Below, one piece after another: positions 24,662 through 34,532 of a stretch of 64,000 nucleotides of DNA (positions are counted from its first letter, which is position 1; every line of letters begins with the position of its first letter). The DNA is from Taklimakanibacter lacteus. Lineage in GTDB: Bacteria; Pseudomonadota; Alphaproteobacteria; Rhizobiales; Aestuariivirgaceae. The stretch covers positions 114,943 to 178,942 of the forward strand of contig QOZQ01000014.1 of NCBI GenBank assembly GCA_003576695.1. Direction: 5' to 3'. Under the pieces are notes generated by a model. The model was not told the DNA's origin and made no database searches. It saw only the letters and a program-made list of their open reading frames with translations. The position numbers and the translations under genes were made by a program.

Positions 24662-25429
24662 TCAGTGCTCCAGGATCTGCTTGAGGAAGCTGCGCAGCCG
24701 CTCATGCTTCGGCGCCCCGATGACCTGGTCGGGCGCCCCCTCCTCCACCACGACGCCATCGCCGAGGAAGATCACATGGTCGGCCACCTGGCGGGCGAAG
24801 CGCACTTCATGGGTGACGAGCACCATCGATATGCCTTCGGCGGCAAGCTCCTGGATGACCTTGAGCACCTCGCCGACCAGCTCGGGGTCGAGCGCCGAGG
24901 TCGGCTCGTCGAACAGCATGAGCTTCGGCTGCTGCGCCAGCGCGCGGGCAATGGCGACACGCTGCTGCTGGCCGCCTGACAATCGTTCCGGGAATTCGTC
25001 CCGTTTATGCGACATGTGGACCTTTTCCAGCATGGCATCGGCGAGTTCATAGGCTGCGCGCTTTTCCATGCCGCGCACCTTCATTGGCGCGATGGCGACA
25101 TTGTCGCGCGCATTGAGATGCGGCCACAGATAGAAGCCCTGAAAGACCATGCCGACCTGCGAGCGCTGGCGGGCGAGCTGCTTCTCGCTCATGCGCTGGT
25201 ATTTTCCGCCATTCTGCGTCTCGCCGAAAAGCTCGCCATCGAGATGGATATGGCCGGCGGTCGGCGTCTCCATGTAATTGATGCAGCGCAGGAGCGTTGA
25301 CTTGCCGCAACCGGACGGGCCGATGATCGCGGTCTTGTGGCCGCGCTCCAACGTCATCGAGACGCCCTTCAGGACCTTCAGCCCCGCGAAATCCTTGTAC
25401 AGATCGTCGACGCGCAGCAATGCGGCCAT
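24662..25429 (-). CDS. Polar amino-acid ABC transporter ATP-binding protein
   Basis: 255 residues from ATG 25429, with GAGGGG upstream; a GTG two codons earlier is possible. Walker A GPSGCGKST (37-45), Q-loop GMVFQGFYLWPHL, signature LSGGQQQR, Walker B LMLFDEPTSALDP and switch histidine VTHEVRFA are all intact. It belongs to the GlnQ/HisP class and energises the two permeases encoded downstream. It lies between the solute-binding protein gene (68-bp gap) and the permeases, on one transcript. Confidence 0.95.
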   Translation of the reverse strand: MAALLRVDDLYKDFAGLKVLKGVSMTLERGHKTAIIGPSGCGKSTLLRCINYMETPTAGHIHLDGELFGETQNGGKYQRMSEKQLARQRSQVGMVFQGFYLWPHLNARDNVAIAPMKVRGMEKRAAYELADAMLEKVHMSHKRDEFPERLSGGQQQRVAIARALAQQPKLMLFDEPTSALDPELVGEVLKVIQELAAEGISMVLVTHEVRFARQVADHVIFLGDGVVVEEGAPDQVIGAPKHERLRSFLKQILEH

Positions 25430-25497
25430 GCCCACCCCTCATGGTCATGATCAAGGAAAACGGCCGGGCAGATCATACCCGGCCGCGTCGATGGATG

Positions 25498-26403
25498 TCA
25501 GGCCTTGCAGGCGTCCGTGAGGACCGGCTGCTTCCAGTCGGCCGGGCGATCCTTGCCGGCCCGCTCATTGACCGCGCCGGGCTCGAACCAGGACAAATCG
25601 CCGAGCCCGTATTTGGCGGCGGTCTTGCGGTTGAGGCAGCCGGCCCAGGCCTCGGCGATCTTGGCATTGACCGCCGCCAGCAGATTGGGCGCCTCCTTGG
25701 ACAGGCCGAAGACGATATTGTACTTGCCGGTGATGGTCGAATATTTCGGGTCGAATTCCTGGTTGATCGGCACCGCATGGATGTCCCAATCGGGATTCTG
25801 CGAGATCGTATATTGCACCAGCGGCGGATCGGCGAAGAGCCCGTCGATGCGCCCCGCCAGCATGTCGCGCATGGCGGCATCGCTGGTTTCATAGAGCTTG
25901 AGCTCGGTATTGGGGATGGCTTTCAGCTGGTCGATCCAGCCGAAGCCCTGGATCGTGGCGATCGTCTTGCCTTCCAGGTCCTTGATGGTGCTCCAGTTGT
26001 TCGACTTCTTCTGGGTGATGTTGGCGCCGCCATAATAGATGGGGTCGGTGATGTTGATCACCTTGGTGCGCGGCTCATTCCACCCCATCATGCCATGCAT
26101 CGCATCGACGCGGCGCGATTTGACGGATTCGATCTCGGCCGCCCATTCCATCAGCACCGGCTCGACGGTGAGGCCGAGCTGCTCGCCCACCCACTGCATG
26201 ATCTCGCCATCGAGGCCGATCAGCTTGCCGTCCTTGGCGCTCGTTCCCGGCATGTCGCCATTATAGGCGACGGTGAGGACACCCGGCTTCACCAGTTCGA
26301 GATCGGCCGCATGAGCGCGCTTCGGCAATCCGCCGGCAAGCGCCGTTGCTGCCGCGGCACCGGCCACCTGCAATGCCCGGCGTCTGTTCATCATATCAGT
26401 CAT
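25498..26403 (-). CDS. Periplasmic amino-acid-type solute-binding protein (family 3)
   Basis: 301 residues from ATG 26403 with GGGAGG upstream. A Tat-like signal (MNRRRALQVAGAAAATAL, cleavage near AHA-ADL) precedes an SBP family 3 fold: GVLTVAYNGDMPGTSAKDGK, LIGLDGEIMQWVGEQLGL and the DLEGKTIATIQGFGW hinge. The WNEPRTKVINITDP segment replaces the common TPER motif, so the ligand may not be a standard amino acid. First gene of the ABC unit, transcribed away from the TetR regulator. Confidence 0.92.
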   Translation of the reverse strand: MTDMMNRRRALQVAGAAAATALAGGLPKRAHAADLELVKPGVLTVAYNGDMPGTSAKDGKLIGLDGEIMQWVGEQLGLTVEPVLMEWAAEIESVKSRRVDAMHGMMGWNEPRTKVINITDPIYYGGANITQKKSNNWSTIKDLEGKTIATIQGFGWIDQLKAIPNTELKLYETSDAAMRDMLAGRIDGLFADPPLVQYTISQNPDWDIHAVPINQEFDPKYSTITGKYNIVFGLSKEAPNLLAAVNAKIAEAWAGCLNRKTAAKYGLGDLSWFEPGAVNERAGKDRPADWKQPVLTDACKA

Positions 26404-26444
26404 CGTCAACCTCCCTATGTTTCTTGATCTTGAGAAGACGCGTT

Positions 26445-26462
26445 CCATAGGGTACCCTATGG
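26445..26462. promoter_or_regulatory. 18-bp perfect palindrome in the SBP-TetR divergent promoter (candidate TetR operator)
   Basis: CCATAGGGTACCCTATGG is a perfect 18-bp palindrome located 41 bp before the SBP start and 60 bp before the TetR start. Length, symmetry and place fit the operator of the TetR-family protein encoded to its right, which would then control both itself and the ABC transporter. Confidence 0.75.
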
Positions 26463-26522
26463 TGAAATGACGCTAACTCAGCTTAAGCCAAGTTGCAAGC
26501 CCACTGGGCCGGGCCCGTCGCG

Positions 26523-27161
26523 ATGAGGAAATCTCCCGCAGGCGCCCTGTCGCGCGCCGATTGGATCGCTGGGGCGCGCAAGCTCCTGATCAAATCCGGC
26601 ATAGCGGCGGTGAAGGTCGAGCCTCTGGCGCTCCGGCTGAAAGTGACGCCCGGCAGTTTCTACTGGCATTTCAAGGGCCGCGACGATCTGCACAATGCCC
26701 TGCTCGACGACTGGTATGAAGCCAATACCGCCTCGCTCCATCATGCGGTCGAAGCGGCGGGACCGGATCCGCGCAGGCAATATATGGCTTTCTTCGGCGT
26801 CTGGGTTCTCGAGATCGGCTTCGATCCGGCCTATGACAGCGCCATTCGCGACTGGGCGAAGACATCACGCAAAGTCGCTTCACGCGTTCAGGCGGTGGAC
26901 GCCAATGTCATCGCCCTGCTCACCGGAATTTTCGAGCGTTTCGGCTATCAGGGTCTCGAGGCTGCAATCCGCGCCCGCATCACCTATTACCACCAGATCG
27001 GCTATTACGCCCTTGATGTGAAAGAGGAGCAGGACCGCCGGCTCGAACTCGGCCCCTACTACGCCGAAGTCCTGACCGGCCTGTCTTGGAGGCAGGACTA
27101 TTCGACGACGGAAGACGTGCGCATGGCAATGCTGGCGGGGCAGCCCAAGACTGCCGCATGA
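26523..27161 (+). CDS. TetR-family transcriptional regulator
   Basis: 212 residues from ATG 26523; the upstream TTG at 26493 adds a poor N-terminus. The N-terminal HTH (about 10-57) has GARKLLIKSGIAAVKVEPLA and the recognition segment VTPGSFYWHFKGRDDLHNAL, the TetR signature. The C-terminal ligand domain is helical. It is divergent from the amino-acid ABC genes, with a perfect palindrome between them, so it is their probable regulator; the effector is likely the transported solute or a metabolite of it. Confidence 0.9.
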   Translation: MRKSPAGALSRADWIAGARKLLIKSGIAAVKVEPLALRLKVTPGSFYWHFKGRDDLHNALLDDWYEANTASLHHAVEAAGPDPRRQYMAFFGVWVLEIGFDPAYDSAIRDWAKTSRKVASRVQAVDANVIALLTGIFERFGYQGLEAAIRARITYYHQIGYYALDVKEEQDRRLELGPYYAEVLTGLSWRQDYSTTEDVRMAMLAGQPKTAA

Positions 27162-27200
27162 TCCGGAAAAGTGGATACCGGTATCCCGAAAGGATCATGC
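27156..27200. terminator. GCATGATCC...GGATCATGC hairpin overlapping the TetR stop
   Basis: Stem GCATGATCC (27156-27164) and GGATCATGC (27192-27200) with an inner pairing part (GGATACCGGTATCC). This element is common between genes in Hyphomicrobiales. It includes the TetR stop codon and lies between converging tetR and ettA, so it can act as a shared terminator. Confidence 0.65.
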
Positions 27201-27237
27201 GTCAGTGACAGAGCTGGCGCGCGATCACCAACACGCT

Positions 27238-28893
<1,656 letters not shown>

Positions 28894-28981
28894 CAGGGTT
28901 CCGTTTGGAGATGAATGGAATGGAGCCGGCTTCTAACCGATGCTTGCGCTTCGCGCAACGTTTGTGGATGAGCGACCACCC

Positions 28982-29100
28982 GACCCCCCACCCCGGCGCT
29001 ATGCGCCGACCCTCCCCGCAAGGGGGAGGGTAAACGAAGCCGTTCCACCACTCTCTCATTTCCCCTCCCCCTTGTGGGGAGGGGTTAGGGGTGGGGGGTC
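28982..29100. repeat. Dispersed palindromic element (family B), copy 2
   Basis: Ends GACCCCCCACCCC (28982-28994) and GGGGTGGGGGGTC (29088-29100) are perfectly inverted; inner arms CCCTCCCCGCAAGGGGGAGG and CCCTCCCCCTTGTGGGGAGG are each self-complementary. It fills the space between ettA and terC and ends 2 bp before the terC stop codon. Confidence 0.8.
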
Positions 29101-29102
29101 TC

Positions 29103-29888
29103 TCAGTGATCGCCCTTTTCGGCCAGGAGCTTCTTCTGGTAGCGGCTCTGGATGATGTCGACGATCACGAGGGCCGCGACCACGAAATAGAAGGTGCTCT
29201 TCGCCATCGCCTCGATCGCATAGCCGAAGAAGCTGAGATGGGCGATATGGCCGCCTTCCGACATCAGCATGACGCCGACGAGCAGCAGCACGAACAGGCC
29301 CAGCACCTCATACATGCGGTTCCTGGCGAGGAAGCTCGCTACCCGTTCGGCGAGCATGACCATCAGCACGCCCGAGACGACGATGGCGAGCGCCATCACC
29401 CAGAAATGCTTGGTCAGCGCCACCGCCGAGAGCACCGTGTCGAAGGAGAACACGATATTCATGATCGCGATCCATACCAGCGCCGAGGCGACACTGCGCA
29501 TCGCCCTGCCATTGCCCTCGCCATGGCCGAGCTCGGGCGCCGCCAGCATGTGGTAGATTTCCTTGAGTGCCGTATAGAGAAGGAAAACGCCGCCCAGCAG
29601 CACGATCAGGCTGTGGCCGTTGACGGAACCGGAAGCCACGGGCGACAGGTCGAAGCTGAACAGCGGATCCTGGAACATGTTGATCAGCTGCAGCACGACG
29701 AACAGCAGCGCGATGCGCAATCCGATGGCGAGCACGATGCCGACCTGGCGCACATATTTCTGCTTGTCGGGAGAAACCCGCTTCGCCTCGATCGAGATGT
29801 AGAGCAGATTGTCGAAACCGAGCACTGTTTCCAGCGCTGTCAGCACCAGAAACGTCATCAGATTTTCAGGCGTGAAGAAATCGGCCAT
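29103..29888 (-). CDS. TerC-family integral membrane protein
   Basis: 261 residues and about seven membrane helices. The conserved acidic sites are present: ETVLGFDNLLYISIEAKRV (about 20-38) and IMNIVFSFDTVLSAVAL (about 139-155), which in TerC/Alx proteins handle divalent metal, probably manganese, export or loading of exported enzymes. The QKYVRQVGIVLAIGLRI helix is also typical. There is no ter operon nearby, so this is a housekeeping TerC rather than a tellurite system. Confidence 0.9.
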   Translation of the reverse strand: MADFFTPENLMTFLVLTALETVLGFDNLLYISIEAKRVSPDKQKYVRQVGIVLAIGLRIALLFVVLQLINMFQDPLFSFDLSPVASGSVNGHSLIVLLGGVFLLYTALKEIYHMLAAPELGHGEGNGRAMRSVASALVWIAIMNIVFSFDTVLSAVALTKHFWVMALAIVVSGVLMVMLAERVASFLARNRMYEVLGLFVLLLVGVMLMSEGGHIAHLSFFGYAIEAMAKSTFYFVVAALVIVDIIQSRYQKKLLAEKGDH

Positions 29889-29957
29889 GAGATGCGCCCC
29901 CCGCTGGAACCGGCATCTTGTTGCCAGTCCGGAGCCGGTGACGCAAGAGCGGAATGA

Positions 29958-30338
29958 TCAGACGGCGCGACGCAACACCGGCAAGGCGATCCAGGCGAAC
30001 AGCAATATGGCGACGAAGAACAAGGTCGATGCGATTGCCGTGATCGGTTCGGCGCCCGGATTTCCGGCAAAAAGGAAATAAAGCGACACCAGCATGACAG
30101 CGCCGCTCGCCGCCGTCAGCCAGAAATGCGCCATCGCCAGGCGTGACCGGTTGATGTCCGGAAACAGATGGTAGAAGAAGGCGAAGAACCCCGACATCAG
30201 CCATCCGGCCACCATTATATGGGCATGGGTCGGCATCTGGCTGTGGCTGCCCGATATGCCCATCACAAGCCCCAGGATCATGCCGCAAATGGCATAGATG
30301 ATCGCCAGGGTGAGGAAATTTCGCGCTGCGCCCGTCAT
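29958..30338 (-). CDS. Small four-helix membrane protein related to cytochrome oxidase subunit I
   Basis: 126 residues from ATG 30338 (MTGAARNFLTLAIIYAICGM), with four membrane segments. THAHIMVAGWLMSGFFAFFYHLFP resembles the histidine-rich helix of heme-copper oxidase subunit I, and similar short proteins are often named cytochrome-c oxidase, though they lack most of the enzyme. The histidines could bind heme. Function unknown; no oxidase genes are nearby. Confidence 0.7.
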   Translation of the reverse strand: MTGAARNFLTLAIIYAICGMILGLVMGISGSHSQMPTHAHIMVAGWLMSGFFAFFYHLFPDINRSRLAMAHFWLTAASGAVMLVSLYFLFAGNPGAEPITAIASTLFFVAILLFAWIALPVLRRAV

Positions 30339-30437
30339 GATTGGCCTCGTTCCAGGAGCCCCCTCTTGAACGCGAGGCATAGCAGAAAAGCGATTCGCGT
30401 CACAGCGCGCCGCGATCCCTGCCGGTTTCCCGTGGCC

Positions 30438-30566
30438 TCAGATGAACGCCCAGGCCGCGAGCAGCGCGACCAGCGCCCCGGCGATGCCGAAGCCCAGCAC
30501 GAAGCGCATCCGATGCAGGACAATGCCGGCGCGGGCGCGATCGGTATCGATTTCATCGTCATGCAT
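30438..30566 (-). CDS. 42-residue single-helix membrane protein
   Basis: From ATG 30566 (MHDDEIDTDRARAGIVLHRM), with GAGGAG about 9 bp upstream. A short acidic N-terminus is followed by one hydrophobic helix (FVLGFGIAGALVALLAAWAF). It overlaps the 3' end of the lipid-kinase gene by 8 bp, suggesting coupled translation. Unknown function; the arrangement and ribosome site argue that it is real. Confidence 0.55.
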   Translation of the reverse strand: MHDDEIDTDRARAGIVLHRMRFVLGFGIAGALVALLAAWAFI

Positions 30567-31503
30567 GATGAGGTCTCCTCTTCCTGCCAGGTTGAGCGGA
30601 GTCCTTCCGGCGCTTTGGTGCCGCCGAACCGGGGCATAGAACACAAAGAGCGTTGGGGATGATCTTAGCCCTTAATGGGGTCGGAAGATAGTCCAGCTCG
30701 CCGTCGATCGAGACCCTGAGCCGCTTGCGTTCGGCAGCGATGCTGATCGCTTTTCCCTCCAGGAAGTCGAGCTTGCTGTTGCTTTCCCATTTACCGAGGC
30801 TCGCTTGCGCCGACATGGCGAGAAGCTCCCGCCAGTCGCGCGTCCGGGCGATATAGAGAGCCAGCTTGCCCTGGTCGGGAACCTCGCTGTGCGGCAACCC
30901 GCCCATCCCTTCGACGAAGGGATTGTTGGCGATGACGAGCGAGGCTGTCTTGAGCTTCAGGCGCTCCTTGTCGATGGTAAGCACGAGGCGCAGGCGCGGC
31001 GCCCGGCGCACCAGCTTCCACCATATTTTGATCCCGGCCAGCGTCTTGCCGAGGCGCGAGCGGTAATCCTGCTTCTCGCGACCGGCGACGATGCGCGGAT
31101 GCAGGCCGAGCGTCACATGGTGCACGAAGATGCGGCCATTGACCTCGCCGACATCGATCGGCTGGCGCGCCCCGCCCACCAGCATTTCGACCGCCTGATC
31201 GAGAGCGAGCGGAATGCCGAGCGCCCGGGCGAAGAGATTCATCGTGCCGAGCGGCAGGATGCCGAGTGTGGTTTTCTTTCCGGCAAAGACGGCAGCCGCG
31301 GTCGAGATCGTCCCGTCCCCACCCCCGACAAGGACGGCCGAATGGCCCTTGGCCGCTTGCTTGAGCGCGGTCTCGATCTCCCTTGCCCTGACCAGCCTCA
31401 CATCCGGCCTGTGGCGCCGGGATTTTATGACATCTGTGATCGTGCGGACCATCTCATCGGCATCGCCGTCGCGCAGCGTTCCGCTGTCCAGATTGAGAAC
31501 CAC
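30559..31503 (-). CDS. Diacylglycerol/sphingosine kinase-like lipid kinase
   Basis: 314 residues. The DAGK catalytic domain holds the nucleotide loop VLVGGGDGTISTAA (about 57-70) and LGILPLGTMNLFARALGIP, and the C-terminal beta domain ends with IDGELDYLPTPLRAKIIP, a typical closing motif. It would phosphorylate a lipid or similar alcohol at the membrane. The N-terminal strand (VVLNLDSGTL) begins at the GTG; a CTG four codons upstream (KIGVVLNLDSG) after GGAGGACGG may be the true start. The C-terminus is an Arg/Lys-rich tail. Confidence 0.87.
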   Translation of the reverse strand: MVLNLDSGTLRDGDADEMVRTITDVIKSRRHRPDVRLVRAREIETALKQAAKGHSAVLVGGGDGTISTAAAVFAGKKTTLGILPLGTMNLFARALGIPLALDQAVEMLVGGARQPIDVGEVNGRIFVHHVTLGLHPRIVAGREKQDYRSRLGKTLAGIKIWWKLVRRAPRLRLVLTIDKERLKLKTASLVIANNPFVEGMGGLPHSEVPDQGKLALYIARTRDWRELLAMSAQASLGKWESNSKLDFLEGKAISIAAERKRLRVSIDGELDYLPTPLRAKIIPNALCVLCPGSAAPKRRKDSAQPGRKRRPHHA

Positions 31504-31575
31504 GCCGATCTTCAGCTCGCCGTCCTCCGCCCGTTACGTGGACTCTTTGAACGGTGCTGGAGGGTAGAAAGTTCC

Positions 31576-33576
31576 CTATCGCGTATCCGGCCGGCCGATC
31601 GCTTCCGCCGTGATCTCGGCCTTGAGCAGGCCATTATCGTCGACCGCATCGGGCAGATAGCTCTTGGCGACGCTGACCTTGACCTCGGCGCGCCCGGCGC
31701 CCATTTCGGCCACCGCCTTGAGCGCCGTCTGGCGAGCCAGCTTTTCGCCCTCCGCCAGGGCCGCTGCGCCGGAGCCGAGGCTTTGGGTGCCTTGCGGCCC
31801 GTGCAGGCGGAACAACCCGCTGCCATCGCCTTCGACCGTGATCACCACATTGCGCGAGACGACACCGGTCGCCGCCCCCACCGCATTGGCGACATCGCAG
31901 AAGTCGGGGAAGACGACCTCGGCCGCAAGCCTGCGCCCCACTTCGCCATAATAGATCCTGACCGGCCCGCCGACCGCCACCACCGGCACGGAAGGGCTGA
32001 AGCCGATGCGGGCCAGGCCGATACCGCCGCGCCCGGAGCACGCCGCATCGAGCAAGGCGTCGCCGCCGGTCTTCTGGCCGAGCGCCGTGTCGAGGATGGC
32101 CCGGCCGGTCAGCCGCACCACATCCGACCACACTTCCTCGCAGAATATCTTCACCCGCTCGGGCGAGGGCATCTTCATCTCGCGGAAGCGCACCAGCAGC
32201 TGCGCCGCCTTCTCTGCCGCAGGCTTCGACCAGTTGTCCTGGAGACCCAGCACATGCGCGGCATCGGACGGCGTGAAGCCGCAGATCTGCACCAGGCCCT
32301 TGCGCTTGAGGGCCGCAAGGGCGCGCTGCGCGCCGGACGAGACGGCGACCTTGCGCACCGGCTTCGGCCGGCCGGTGACGAGGTCGAGGATTTCCTTCTC
32401 GCGTGCCGACAATCCGGACGCCGTCATCGCTCCGGTCGCCCCGAAAGGCTGGACCACGAAGCGGCCATGCATCGACCCGCCCTCGGTATCGGCAATATCG
32501 CTGTCGAGCATCGCCAGCACTTCGGGGAAGCGCTGGGCGATCAGCGCCACCGGCACGATGCGACCGGGGCCCACGGTGAGCGTGCCATTGGCCTCGAAAT
32601 GGATCTCGGAATCGCCGCCAAGTCCGATGGTGCGCACATCGATGGCCTTCACCATGGTACGCCAGCCGCCGACTTCCGCCCCCTCCTCGCTCACTTGCGG
32701 CCGTCCGCCTTTGAGGATGCCGAGATCGGTGGTGGTGCCGCCCATATCCGACATGATGAAATCATCGAGACCCGACAGCCAGCGGGCGCCGACCAGGCTC
32801 GCCGCCGGCCCCGACAGAACCGTCTCGATCGGCCGCTTCGCGACTGTCTCGGCCAGCGCCAGCGTGCCGTCGCCCTTCACGATCATCAATGGGCAGACGA
32901 TCTTGAGCGATGCCATGGCGCGCCCGACCGCTTCGATAAGGAGCGAGATGCGCGAGATGAGCCTGGCATTGAGCGCCGCGGTCAGCGCCCGGCGCGGGGC
33001 GTCGAGCGAGGATGAGAGCTCCGTCGAGAGCGTCACCGGCTTGCCGGTGCGCCCGGTGATGGTCTCGCGGATGCGATGCTCATGCGCCGGGTTGCGCACC
33101 GCGAAGGCGGACGCCACGGCGAAGGCATCGCATTTGCCGCCGATGCGCTCGAGCGCTGTTTCGAGGGCCGCAGCGTCGAGCGCCACCCGCTCGTCGCCAT
33201 TATGGTCATGCCCGCCGGCGATCATTTCCACCGGCATGCCGGGAAAGGCCTTGCCGATGCCGGTGCGCTCGGCCATGGCCGCATCGAAGCCCGACAGGAT
33301 GACGCCGACCGCGCTGCCATGACCCTCGACCACGGCATTGGTGGCGAGCGTCGTCGAGACCGAGACGAGCGAGATGTCTTCGGGCTTGAGCCCCATGGGC
33401 AGGCTCGCCACCGCCTTTGTGATGGCCTCGGTCACGCCGATGGCGAGATCGCCCTTGGTGGTGATCGCCTTGGCCGACGCGATGACCCGGTGGTCGCGCG
33501 CGGCGATGACTGCGGCATCGGTATAGGTGCCGCCGGTATCGACACCGATGAAATAGGAGTCTTGCGCCTGGGACAT
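31576..33576 (-). CDS. Hydantoinase/oxoprolinase A-type protein (standalone)
   Basis: About 666 residues from ATG 33576 (MSQAQDSYFIGVDTGG); in-frame ATGs at 33594 and 33618 are alternatives. The N-terminal ASKHA ATPase motif GVDTGGTYTDAAV and the second phosphate loop MSDMGGTTTDLGIL are intact. HyuA-type enzymes open hydantoins or 5-oxoproline with ATP, usually with a B subunit. None is adjacent here, unlike the pair at 38-42 kb. Divergence between the two A proteins is large, so the substrates probably differ. Confidence 0.88.
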   Translation of the reverse strand: MSQAQDSYFIGVDTGGTYTDAAVIAARDHRVIASAKAITTKGDLAIGVTEAITKAVASLPMGLKPEDISLVSVSTTLATNAVVEGHGSAVGVILSGFDAAMAERTGIGKAFPGMPVEMIAGGHDHNGDERVALDAAALETALERIGGKCDAFAVASAFAVRNPAHEHRIRETITGRTGKPVTLSTELSSSLDAPRRALTAALNARLISRISLLIEAVGRAMASLKIVCPLMIVKGDGTLALAETVAKRPIETVLSGPAASLVGARWLSGLDDFIMSDMGGTTTDLGILKGGRPQVSEEGAEVGGWRTMVKAIDVRTIGLGGDSEIHFEANGTLTVGPGRIVPVALIAQRFPEVLAMLDSDIADTEGGSMHGRFVVQPFGATGAMTASGLSAREKEILDLVTGRPKPVRKVAVSSGAQRALAALKRKGLVQICGFTPSDAAHVLGLQDNWSKPAAEKAAQLLVRFREMKMPSPERVKIFCEEVWSDVVRLTGRAILDTALGQKTGGDALLDAACSGRGGIGLARIGFSPSVPVVAVGGPVRIYYGEVGRRLAAEVVFPDFCDVANAVGAATGVVSRNVVITVEGDGSGLFRLHGPQGTQSLGSGAAALAEGEKLARQTALKAVAEMGAGRAEVKVSVAKSYLPDAVDDNGLLKAEITAEAIGRPDTR

Positions 33577-33726
33577 GGACACTTGGGCTGGCATCAACGG
33601 GAGCAAGGCCGCTAACAAGCGGGGACCGGCCTGTCAATGGACGCTGCCGCACGGCTCAGATGTGGCTTTATCGGATGCGCTCAAGTGATTCAGCCGATTC
33701 AGGAATCCCTGGCCGCCCTTGCGCCC

Positions 33727-33846
33727 TCACAGGGGCTTTCCGGGTGGAGGCTGGGGCTGCGGGTTGGGGATCGGATCATGCGGCGGGATAGGCGCCGGCT
33801 CGGGTCCGGGCGGCTCAGGCTGGGGAGGTGTCGGAATGGTTGCCAT
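33727..33846 (-). CDS. 39-residue proline-rich microprotein
   Basis: From ATG 33846 the frame reads MATIPTPPQPEPPGPEPAPI and continues with PPHDPIPNPQPQPPPGKPL before a TGA at 33727. Seventeen or more of its 39 residues are proline, with P-E-P and P-Q-P repeats and no other biased frame. GAAGGCGTTGAG precedes the ATG. It lies between the LysE and hydantoinase genes on the same strand. It may be a short structural or membrane-proximal peptide; function unknown. The strong amino-acid pattern, not conservation, is the evidence. Confidence 0.5.
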   Translation of the reverse strand: MATIPTPPQPEPPGPEPAPIPPHDPIPNPQPQPPPGKPL

Positions 33847-33884
33847 GCCAACTCAACGCCTTCGAAGCGCGTAAGTTCCGGCGG

Positions 33885-34532
33885 TCAGCTCACTAGGCGA
33901 TGCGCCCTTACCGTCTCGAAGAGGAGCCGGAGCCCAAGTCCGCCAATGACGAGTGATGTCACCCGGTCGATCCAGGCCTTGGCTTTCACATAGAGAGCGC
34001 GCGGGCGCTGCGATGAGAAGGCGACGGAGACGACCGCGTACCAGGACGTCTCGACGAGGAAGATCGAAGGCGGCAGCGCCATGATCATCCAGGCCGGCAC
34101 CTGGGGCGGCAGGAGGGCGGCGAAGACGCTGGCATAGGCGACGGCGGTCTTGGGATTGCTGAGTTGGGTCATCAGCGCCATCGAGAAGGACCGCCTGAGC
34201 GTCGTGGATCTGAAGGCCGCCGTCTCGGGGATCGCCAGAGCCTTGCCGGCGCCGCGCCAGATACGGATCGCGAGATAGATCAGATAGGCGCCGCCCGCGA
34301 GCTTGAGCACCATATAGAGCCAGTCGACCTGGGCAAGCAGCGCCGTCAGGCCGAGCAGCGCCAGCGTGCCGAAGAAGGCGCCGCCGAGCCCCATGCCAAG
34401 CGCCGCGGCCAGACCGTCGGCGCGGGACAGCGCGATCGATGTGCGCAGCACCATGACGAAGCTCGGACCCGGGCTGATCGCCCCGATCAGCACGGCGCCG
34501 AGAATGGCCGCTATGATCCCAGGCTCGCTCAT
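33885..34532 (-). CDS. LysE/RhtB-family exporter
   Basis: 215 residues from ATG 34532 with six membrane helices. The family start AILGAVLIGAISPGPSFVMV holds the conserved SPGP motif, and SNPKTAVAYASVFAALLP is the central helix. LysE/RhtB proteins export amino acids or related solutes. The ATG shares its base with the stop of the dehydratase gene upstream (TGATG), so they are coupled; export of an overflow metabolite from that pathway is one possibility. A GTG at 34535 is also in frame. Confidence 0.9.
   Translation of the reverse strand: MSEPGIIAAILGAVLIGAISPGPSFVMVLRTSIALSRADGLAAALGMGLGGAFFGTLALLGLTALLAQVDWLYMVLKLAGGAYLIYLAIRIWRGAGKALAIPETAAFRSTTLRRSFSMALMTQLSNPKTAVAYASVFAALLPPQVPAWMIMALPPSIFLVETSWYAVVSVAFSSQRPRALYVKAKAWIDRVTSLVIGGLGLRLLFETVRAHRLVS

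Noticed and set aside
29103..29888. Tellurite-resistance operon suggested by TerC and TerB-like genes
   Set aside because: The TerC gene, the TerB-DnaJ gene (7.7 kb) and the TerB-like gene (51.6 kb) are far apart and belong to housekeeping subfamilies.
30805..33015. 736-codon plus-strand frame
   Set aside because: It is antisense to the lipid kinase and hydantoinase A genes; its sequence is Arg/His/Asp-rich and shows no domain, a typical shadow in high-GC DNA.
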